From JBBTCX01 sp964494205 (lineage in GTDB: Bacteria > Planctomycetota > Phycisphaerae > UBA1845): a stretch of DNA of 64,000 nt. Position 1 is the stretch's first letter, and the number at the start of each line of letters is the position of its first letter. The stretch is from positions 161,979 to 225,978 of the forward strand of contig CAZBRD010000009.1 of NCBI GenBank assembly GCA_964494205.1, in the 5' to 3' direction. Position numbers and translations under genes: made by a program. A model generated the notes under the pieces. The model was not told where the DNA came from, ran no database searches, and saw only the letters and a list, made by a program, of their open reading frames with translations. Positions 52,764-61,800 of this stretch are shown here, piece by piece.

Positions 52764-53750
52764 ATGGTAACGATGACCGAAGTGGATCGACACGGACTTT
52801 CGCAAACCGAATACGACCGCAAGCTCGCGGAGTTCGAAGCTCGTATCAATCGCGGCGAAAAGATCGAACCGGCAGACTGGATGCCCGACCTGTATCGCCA
52901 GGAACTGATTCGACTCATCCACGTTCACGCTAACAGTGAGATCTGCGGAGCGCTCCCCGAAGGAAAATGGATTCCGTTCGCGCCCACCTTCAAACGAAAG
53001 CTCGCCCTGTGCGCCAAAGTGCAGGACGAAGTTGGTCACGCCCAGCTCCTTTACCGCGCGACCGAAACACTCGGCCCCTCGCGCGACCAACTGATCGAGG
53101 ACCTCATCAACGGCAAAGCGAAATTCTCCAACGTCTTCCATTATCCCGCCGAGACATGGGCGGACGTAGCCGTCATCGCCTGGCTGATCGACGCAGCCGC
53201 CATCATCAATCAAACCATGATGGCTGAAGGTTCCTACGGGCCATATGCGCGTGCGCTCAAGCGAATCTGCTACGAAGAAGCCTTTCACATGAAGCACGGT
53301 TACGAGATGTGCTTCGTGCTCGCCACCGGTTCAAAACTACAGAAAGACATGCTGCAGGACGCGCTCAACCGCTGGTGGGCGCCGATCATGATGTTCCACG
53401 GTCCAGCCGACAAAGTCTCCAAGCACACGGAGATTCTCTCGCGATGGAAGATCAAACTCAAAACCAATGACGAGCAGCGTCAACAATTCCTGCGACAATT
53501 CGTGCCCAAGATTTTCGATTTGGGTCTGACCGTCCCGGACAAGGAACTGCGCTACGACGCCAAGACCGAAATGTGGCACTACACTGAACCGGATTGGGAG
53601 GAGTTTAAGCGCGTCGTTCGCGGCGGCGGACCTGTTTCCCAACTCCGCGTTGACACGCGTCGTCTGGCACACGAGGACGGCCAATGGGTTCGCGAAGCTC
53701 TTTCTGCAGCGGCTGCGAAAAGGCCGATTCCCATGCCGAGCGTGAACTAA
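52764..53750 (+). CDS. paaA: Phenylacetyl-CoA 1,2-epoxidase catalytic subunit PaaA
   Basis: PaaA is the di-iron subunit that epoxidises the ring of phenylacetyl-CoA in aerobic phenylacetate catabolism. Two iron-binding ExxH helices are visible, AKVQDEVGHAQLLYR and CYEEAFHMKHGYEMC, and the conserved DWMPDLYRQELIRLIHVHA precedes them. The 328-residue length is normal. It heads a compact run paaA-paaB-paaC-paaD with spacings of 21 bases and then two overlaps. A TetR gene lies upstream. Confidence 0.96.
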   Translation: MVTMTEVDRHGLSQTEYDRKLAEFEARINRGEKIEPADWMPDLYRQELIRLIHVHANSEICGALPEGKWIPFAPTFKRKLALCAKVQDEVGHAQLLYRATETLGPSRDQLIEDLINGKAKFSNVFHYPAETWADVAVIAWLIDAAAIINQTMMAEGSYGPYARALKRICYEEAFHMKHGYEMCFVLATGSKLQKDMLQDALNRWWAPIMMFHGPADKVSKHTEILSRWKIKLKTNDEQRQQFLRQFVPKIFDLGLTVPDKELRYDAKTEMWHYTEPDWEEFKRVVRGGGPVSQLRVDTRRLAHEDGQWVREALSAAAAKRPIPMPSVN

Positions 53751-53771
53751 GCGTATTCGTATTGATGATCT

Positions 53772-54074
53772 ATGGATAACAACTGGCAGATTTTCGAAGT
53801 CTTTCACCAGCAAGCTCGCGGCGAGCCGCACATCTACGTCGGCTCCGTGCACGCGCCAGATGCCGAGATGGCCTTGCTGCTCGCGAAAGAACAATACGCG
53901 CGCCGTCAAGCCTGCGTGAACCTCTGGGTCGTGCCCACGACAGCCATCACCGCCAGCAAGTACGAAGACGCCGACATCTTCGATCGCGCCACCGACAAGA
54001 GCTACCGCGAGTCGTGGGGATACAAAACGCCGAAAACCGTTCGAATGACCACGCAGGAGGCGAACGACGAATGA
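53772..54074 (+). CDS. paaB: Phenylacetyl-CoA epoxidase subunit PaaB
   Basis: The 100-residue protein has the PaaB opening WQIFEVFHQQARGEPHIYVG followed by SVHAPDAEMALLLAKEQYARR and WVVP. PaaB bridges the PaaA-PaaC dimers in the epoxidase complex. Its stop codon overlaps the paaC start as ATGA, so translation is probably coupled. Confidence 0.95.
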   Translation: MDNNWQIFEVFHQQARGEPHIYVGSVHAPDAEMALLLAKEQYARRQACVNLWVVPTTAITASKYEDADIFDRATDKSYRESWGYKTPKTVRMTTQEANDE

Positions 54075-54859
54075 CCCGATTTGAATCACCGGAATCACTC
54101 CCGCGCGACACGCGACTAGCCGTCGTCAATCTCCTCTATCGCTTGGCCGACGACGAACTTGTCATGGGGCATCGCAATTCGGAATGGACCGGCCTCGGCC
54201 CTATCCTCGAAGAGGACATCGCGTTCTCCTCCATGGCGCAGGACGAAATGGGCCACGCCCAGGCGTATTACGCCCTCTTGCACCAACTCGGCGAAGCCGA
54301 CCCAGATACGCTGGCCTTCGGTCGCAAAGCGCGCGATTTCAAATGCGCGGGCCTCTGCTCGATGCCCAACAACCGCGACTGGGCATTCTGCATTCTCCGC
54401 CAGTTTCTCTACGACGCGGCGGAAACCGTGCGGCTCACTGCGATGCGCGTAAGCACGTTTGTGCCGCTCGCACAACTGGCGAACAAACTTCGCAGCGAAG
54501 AGAAATACCACCTGATGCACGGGCGAAGCTGGATGCTGCGGTTGGGCAATTCCACCGACGAAGCACACGAAAAACTTCAAAACGCGTTGTACGCAGCCTA
54601 TCCACACGCACTCGGCATGTTCGAACCGAACGAAGCAGACGAACCGCTTGCCCAATCGGGCATCGCCCCGCGCGAGCAGGAACTCCGTCTGGAATGGGAA
54701 TCCGCGGTCGCACCGGTGCTGGGCGACGCAGGCTTGAGCATCCCCGAATCGCCGCAACCGATCTACGGCGGTCGCGTCGGCCGACATCCCGACGCACTGA
54801 AGAAACTCATCGACGACATGCAACAGGTCTATCAACTCGACCCGGCAGCCAAATGGTAG
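54071..54859 (+). CDS. paaC: Phenylacetyl-CoA epoxidase structural subunit PaaC
   Basis: PaaC has the ferritin-like fold of PaaA but in known systems does not bind the catalytic irons; it is the stabilising partner. Landmarks are YRLADDELVMGHRNSEW, MAQDEMGHAQAYYALL and RSEEKYHLMHGRSWMLRL. The ATG at 54071 overlaps the paaB stop; the open frame begins at 54014 but that part is in PaaB. The product is 262 residues, normal for the family. The paaD start lies inside its last codons. Confidence 0.95.
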   Translation: MTRFESPESLPRDTRLAVVNLLYRLADDELVMGHRNSEWTGLGPILEEDIAFSSMAQDEMGHAQAYYALLHQLGEADPDTLAFGRKARDFKCAGLCSMPNNRDWAFCILRQFLYDAAETVRLTAMRVSTFVPLAQLANKLRSEEKYHLMHGRSWMLRLGNSTDEAHEKLQNALYAAYPHALGMFEPNEADEPLAQSGIAPREQELRLEWESAVAPVLGDAGLSIPESPQPIYGGRVGRHPDALKKLIDDMQQVYQLDPAAKW

Positions 54860-55416
54860 CGCGAAAATCCAACGAGCTTAATGCACGAGTCGACATTGAC
54901 CGCGAGTCCGTCGTCGACAAATTCGCGTTTGATCATCCAAGAATCAAATCTGCCCTGGATGCACTCGAATCCGTGACTGATCCCGAGATTCCTGTCTTGA
55001 GCATCGTCGACATGGGCATCATCGCGGATGTACGTCTGGAAGATTCGCACATCGCAGTCGACATCACTCCCACGTTCGTGGGCTGCCCGGCCGTCGATGT
55101 CATTCGCCAAAGCGTCGTCCTCGCCCTGCGCGACATCGGGGAACCAGACGCAAAAGTCCGCATCGTCTTTGACCCGCCCTGGACGAGCGATCGATTGACG
55201 GACACAGGACGACAGAAGCTCGTGGAATTCGGCATCGCTCCGCCAGGCGAGAAATGCGGCCAGCACTCATTGTCGCCGCTCGATCACATAACTTGTCCTT
55301 TCTGCCGGTCGAAAAACACGGAACTCGAATCAATCTTCGGTCCAACCTTGTGCCGATCGATTCACTATTGCCGCGGCTGCCAGCAATCATTCGAACACTT
55401 CAAGCCGGTGGGATGA
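54853..55416 (+). CDS. paaD: Phenylacetyl-CoA epoxidase maturation protein PaaD
   Basis: PaaD belongs to the MIP18/DUF59 group and is thought to help insert iron-sulfur or iron centres. Landmarks are ESVTDPEIPVLSIVDMGII, TPTFVGCPAVDVIR and FDPPWTSDRLTDTGRQKL. The C-terminus holds a zinc-ribbon-like set, ITCPFCRSKN and HYCRGCQQSF. The ATG at 54853 overlaps the end of paaC, and an N-terminal segment of about 35 residues precedes the DUF59 core. No paaE reductase gene follows. Confidence 0.92.
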   Translation: MVARKSNELNARVDIDRESVVDKFAFDHPRIKSALDALESVTDPEIPVLSIVDMGIIADVRLEDSHIAVDITPTFVGCPAVDVIRQSVVLALRDIGEPDAKVRIVFDPPWTSDRLTDTGRQKLVEFGIAPPGEKCGQHSLSPLDHITCPFCRSKNTELESIFGPTLCRSIHYCRGCQQSFEHFKPVG

Positions 55417-55898
55417 TCTCCCTGCCCATCGTCTCAATTACCGCTCATTTACACTTTTTCAGATACTCTTGACGTTGTGCGGCTGCAATTGCAAATGGCT
55501 AATGGCTATTTAGGTGAAAAATTCCCTTAAGTAGTGACACGATGTGGCACAAACGCAATTGCGAATTCCAAACGTCGAGTTACAAAAAGAGAAGCGAGTT
55601 GCATGCAACCGACCACTACCAATCCTTGAACACTTCGGCGCCCCTGCTGCGGTTACCATACGCAATCCTCCACTCTCTCCATACAGACTCAAGCACTCGA
55701 ATAACTTGCAGGGCGCTCGTTGTGAAATTGAGGTGCCCAGTGCAAAGTTAAGCGACTTCTGCCATGTCATGCACACGCATCAATCGTGCTCAGGGCGCAA
55801 GCACAAAACACAACGACCCCCGAACACTTTTCAGCGTTGGGGGTCGTCTGTTTGCTAGAGCCCGTTTCAGGCAAAGCCCGGAACGGGGTAAAGGAGCT
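55417..55898. other. Gene-free stretch between convergent paaD and the giant surface-protein gene
   Basis: No gene is seen. A hairpin at 55814-55846, CGACCCCC/GGGGGTCG with a 17-base interior, is followed by CTGTTTG on the plus strand and by TTGTGTTTTG on the minus strand, so it may end both transcripts. The rest (55430-55800) is featureless. Confidence 0.5.
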
Positions 55899-58800
55899 TT
55901 AGAAACCTTGTGCGTCAAGGAAATCCTTGATCGCCACCCACAGCGTCAGATCCGTATCAAGCAGAATCGAAACACCCGGCTGCGAACCGATTCGCGCACC
56001 CGACGCATAGAAATCGAACACCAGCGTCGCGGGCGGATACTCGTATTCGAGACCGTCCATGTCGAGCGTGCCCAGCGGGTTGAGCAGTTCTTCACCCTGG
56101 TCTACATCCACCACAGCCTGGAACGCCCACGCTGAATAAGTCCACGCAGCTGTTTCACCGTAGTTCACGATCGTCGCTGTACCCGTCAAATGGTTCCAGC
56201 GAATCTCATGACTGTCGACGTTGATCGCCCACGCGACCACATAACCGCGAATGACGCGGCCGCCCGGATTGTGCGGATCGGTATCGGGACGGCCAGGCAC
56301 GATGCCCGGATCAAGAATCGTGAACGGCGACACGCCCTTCGGTGTACCGGTGAGCACCGACCAATACGCAGACTCGTCGTTGGTCAATGCAATCTGATTA
56401 TCCACCCAGTTGCAGCCCGGGTGCGCCCGTTCGACGATCGTCGGCGGATCACCCTGCAGGATAGCCGCAGTGGGCTGATCACCATTGACGAAGTACATCT
56501 GCACGCGAACGTCCGCGTCGAAGTCGTTCGCGATCGTCACAAACGTGTCCTGAATGAGCGTGCCGGTTGAATCCCACTTGATCTCCACCTTCGGGAAGAC
56601 AATCAAGCTGCCCTTCTGCGAGATACCACTAACCGGATTGACTGCAAGACCGAAATCCTCAGCCAATCGCTCCGGATCACCGGATGGTTCAAGCTCGCCC
56701 GGCTGATCCTCCGAAGGCGCCGGCAGCAATCCACCACCGTCAGTGCTCACCCATGGATTCGGACGATCCTCCGGTCCGACCGCTGGCTTCGGCGGAATCG
56801 GAACCGAGTAACGAATCTTGCCCGGCTCGAAGCCAGAGCCCGAAATCGTCGTACCGGCTGTTTCAATGACATCTTCGCCTGGGAAGGTCATGCGCTTAGC
56901 CGCAACACCGAGCAGCGGAGCAGGAATCGAATCCGCACCGCACACCACCGGACTGCGGACGCCGTCGACGCGGGCCTTGCCCTTGTCGGTTTGCAGCGCG
57001 TTCCGCACGAAGTGGTTGGCATGACCGATTTCCGTGTAGTTGCTCAGGTAGCGCTCATCCCACGAAATGATGCAGCGTTCGGTGCCTGAGAAGCGAACCT
57101 CGTTCTCGTTCCAAATGTCGAACTTGGCCTTGGTGATCGGACAAACATTGGTGCCGCTCACACACACCTCGACAGCGCACTGGCCGCTGCTGACCGTGGT
57201 CGCGCCCGCAGGGGCACAGATGTTCGTTGTGCTAACGGTACCGGTGGCCGTCGCGATGTTCTCATAGCAGTCGTTGCCGTTGCGCGGCAGGTCAGACCCG
57301 CCGAGCGCCGACCACTGCTGCTGGTTCTGAACGAGCAGCTCGCAGGTCACGTTTTCGATATTCGACGAAGCGCCCGGAGCGAGCGTGCCGATCAGGCCGC
57401 CCTTCGTGCCGCCACCGCTGCACGTCGAGTTCAACGTCAGATCACAACTACCAACCGGAATTCCCGCTGCCGCAGCGTCGAACAGCAACTGGTCGTCGGT
57501 GATGCAGATATTATTGAGCGTCGTTTCGCCACCGTTGATCGCACCGAACTTGTAGGTCAGGCGGATCGGGAAGGTGGACGAATCGATAGCCACGCTCGTG
57601 ACGTTGTTAAATTCCTCACTTCCATCGTCGCCAATGTCGACGCTGACGCGCTTGTTGCACACAATCTTCGAGGTGCGGACGTCGATGCTGGCAGTGTCAG
57701 TCGAACGGCACTGGTTATTCGGCATCAACGGCGGTTGCTCACCGCAGACTTCCGTATAACCCTCCGACGTAATCGTGTTCTGACAATCCGGGTTTCCGCC
57801 CGGGATGTTGAAGTCAGCCGGAACCTGAACGTCGAACGAAATCGTCAACGTTTCACCCGGCGCGATCCACGGAGCCGCAGGTCGCGACGTGATGTTGAAG
57901 CACTGTCGCGTGCCGCCAAGCGTCAGACCCGCAAAGTCAGCCGACACGTCTGTACCACCGAGAGTTGCGCGAATCGGACCACCGGCGCATCGCCACGAAG
58001 GGCAAGTCAGCATGTCTGTGAGACAAACGCGCGGAACTTTCACCACCGGACTGGCGTTGTCGATCTCCACAACATACCTCGCGAAACCGCCCGGCAGAAT
58101 CTGCAACGACGACGTCGGCGTGCCGCTCGGCGTGCCGTTCGTGCAGCCGCTGATGCACACGACATCCTTAGTCGTTTCCAAATCGCACGGCGGCGGAATG
58201 AGAATCTGAGCATCGCAATCGTCAGTTCCCTGAACTTGTGTATTCGGCGGAACGCAGATCGGTGTACCACCGGTTACCATAGTGCCCGTCACGGTGGCTG
58301 TGTTGCGATACACGTTGTCCGTTGTTCCGTCACACGTATCGAGGAACCTTGCAGCCTGACCCGAGTCAATTCGTATCTGGCACGTCCAACTCGCAGAACC
58401 GCCCGGCAAAATGAGCTTAGCCGTCGGAGAACTCAGCTCGCACGTCGGCGGGCTCACAATCGAAACACCCGGCACAATATCCACGCAATTGATGAACGAC
58501 GCGTCAGCCGCGACAACGTTGAGCGGCACTTCGCCGTCATTGGTCGCGTTCACACGAAGTTCGAGCAAGACTGGGAAGACTTTGTCACGCAAATCGATCG
58601 ACGAGCTGAACGCGCTGAACGGCGGTTCCGGCTGGCAATCGGCATCGCTGTCCCACTGATAGCGCCATTCCTTGCCGTTGCAAGTGAGCGCCGGACGAAG
58701 GATGTCGATGCTGGCCGTATCCATGCCCGTGCAGCAATAATTCGGCACGCCATTCGGACACTGCGGAGCGCCCTCGACGTTGACCGTATTCACCGGAGTC

Positions 58801-61800
58801 ACCGTCGGGTTCGCACCCGCCGGCACTTGCGCGCGGAAATTGATGCGCAGCGTTTGACCGGTCAGCAGTTCAGAACCGGTGCAAGCCGTCGGGTTAAACT
58901 CGAACGGCGTTCCTGTCACGTTGAAACCGGCAGGCACCGTACAAGTGCTGGCCCCAATTCGGAACGTCGTTCCGGATTGAAGCGCGATATTTCCTGCCCC
59001 ACCGCTCAAGGTATCTGTAATTCGCAAACGGCAAATCGACGCCTCCGGACTGTTGTTCGTAATATCAACCTGGAACTCGACGCACGTACCCGGTGCGACT
59101 TGTACGCTGTCCTGGAAGTTGCCGATCGGCGGACCGCCGCAACTGTCGAGGCAGCGAACCTGCTTGGTAACCGCGAGGTCGCATTGCGGGGCGAGGCACA
59201 CGCGGGCGCTACAATCAGAATCAACAATGTCATCGACGCCACGGCACAGCCCCGTGCCGCTTGCACGACCCGACGCAGTCGACGTGTTGTTGTAGCAATC
59301 CGTCTCTGGGTCGCCGTCGCTGCCGGTGAACAGTTCAAACGCAGCACGGCTCGGCACCGTTAGCGTACACAACGCACTCACCATGCCACCCGGCGCCAAC
59401 GTGCCGAGCGTGGCACATCCGTCTGGACTGCCGGCGATCGCACACGCTCCAACGCCAAATCCTGCAGCCACCGCATCAGCAGCCAAATCAGGATCGCAAA
59501 TGCGCACGTTCGTCAAACTCGTTTCGCCCGTGTTGCGAACCGTGAAGCGATATTCCAGCGAAAGCGGGAACGCAGTGTTGCAAGGCAAGGAGAGGTCAGT
59601 CGTAAACGGCGCGTTTAGACCCTGCGTGTTGAACGCGCGAACTTCCTTCGTGCATTCAATGTCCGGCTCAAGTATCCGAATCTCAGCCGAGTCGCTGCCC
59701 GTATCGCACGAGGCGTCAGGCGGAGGGGCGCACACTTCCGAGTAACCCTCAATGGAAACGCTGTTGGTGCAGTCCTCGGTCGCGTTCTCGGGAATCTGAA
59801 CCTCAAACGAAATCAACAACGTCTCACCCGGTGCAATCCACGGAGCCGCCGGACGACTGTCGAACACAAAGCACTGCTCAACGCCATTCACCGTGAATCC
59901 AGCGAAGCCATCCGTCACGTTGGACGCGCCGATCGTCGCACGTAGCGAATCGCCAAGGTCGCCGCCGCATAGCCACGACGGGCATTCAAGCAGATCAGAA
60001 ACACAGATACGCGGGATCTTCACCAGCGTGCTGTTATTCACCACGCGAATGTCATACCGCGCACGCGAGCCCGGAATCACATCCAGCGTCGGACCCGGAG
60101 TACCGGTCGGTGCACCGTTCGGGCAACCGTCGACGCAAACCACGTCCTTCGTCACGGTGAAATCACACGGCGGCGGAACTTGAATCGTCGCCGAGCACGT
60201 ATTGATGCCCTGGATCGTGACTTCCGGCGATGTGCAGATTTCCGTCCCGCCCATCACACTGACGCCGCTCACGCTGGCTGTGTTGTTGTAGACGCCGTTG
60301 GTCGCACCGTCGCATCCATCAAGAGCGCGGGCCGCCGCAGCCGTTTCAATTCGAATGTTGCAGAACCACTCACCGGTAGCGCCGGGTTGAACGAGCTTCG
60401 TCGTACCCAACTCACACTGGCCCGGAACGAATGCAATATCCGCAAGATTATTGACGCACGTCGTTAGCGCTGTGTCCGTGGCCGTAACTTGCAGCGGAAT
60501 CTGACCAGTATTGGATCCCTGAATACGAAGGCGGAGCAGGACTGGGAACACGTCGTCGCGCAGGTCGATGTTCGGCGCAAACGCACTGAACGGTGCATTC
60601 GGCTCGCAATCTGCATCCGAATCAGACTGGAACGCCCATTGCTTCCCGCTGCACGTCAAACTCGCCGGAAGAATATCGAGTGCGACGTTATCGTCATCCA
60701 TGCACGAGAACACCGGACCACCAGCCGGACACTCCGAAGCGCCTTCCACGGTGATCATGTTGATCGGATCGGGTGCACTCGCATTGGCATTCGTGGGAAT
60801 GGTCGCACTGAAGCAAACGGTGATCGTCTGCCCTTCCTGGAAGTTTCCACCCGGGAACCCCGGACAGCTGGCCGTGTTGTACACGCACGGCGTTCCGGTC
60901 GAGTTGAAGCAGCCAGGCGCTGGACAACTGTTACCGTCCACCTCGAGCGTGACCGAACCAGGAATGGGCGTGATGTCGCCCGGTTGATTACTGAGCATGT
61001 CCGTAAGCCGCAGGCTGCAGATCGGGACTGCCACGCCTACATTCTCAATATCGATGCAATACTGCACGCACGAACCCGGTGCGACCTGCATGGAATCTTC
61101 TTCAAACGGACCGAATTCCGATGGCGCCGGTGACCCGCAGTCATCAAGAATGCAACGCACGTCCTTGGTCACCAACAGCTCGCATTCACGGTTGCAAATG
61201 GTGGCAAACGAATCAACGTCGCGCGCGGGAACATTATCACAGCTTGCGCCAAGGTCCGCGGTGAAGGTGGCCGATGCGCAATTGCGATAACAGCGTGTAT
61301 CCGCCCCGCCCATGTCGTTGAGCGCACGACAATCGTCTCGACCGTCGTCCAGCATCAGAAACGCCCGCAGCGCCGTAAGACTCGTGAAGTTGACCCGACA
61401 GGTATACATGTCGGACGTTCCTGCCGCGAGCGAATCAGTGATCTGCCCAGCCTCCCCTGGAGGAACGCCCTGGCACAAAGCACATTGACCCGCCACGAAA
61501 TCCACACCCGCAGCCGCAGCAATGTCCTGACACAGGAACTCGTCGGTCAGCACGACATCTTCTTCGACGTCGCCGTCGTTGTGGACCGTATAGCGATACT
61601 CGACCTGCAGCGGGAACGGACCGTTCGGGATATCCAAACGATCAAGCCCCGTGACAAACGTCCCGCCGGGGAACAGTCGAACTTCCTTGAGCATGTCGAT
61701 GTCGCGACAGAGCACGTCTACCGTAGTCACGTTGTCGTCAAAGTTCTGGATGTCTTCGCGTACGGTATCGATGAGGTCAGCCGCATCAGTCACTGCATCG

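Noticed and set aside
54184..54852. Long upstream extension of the paaD frame.
   Set aside because: It runs through paaC in another frame; the real PaaD begins at 54853, where the ATG overlaps the paaC stop.
57735..59363. 542-codon open frame on the plus strand.
   Set aside because: It is antisense to the giant surface-protein gene, Arg/His-rich, with no motif; a GC-bias shadow.
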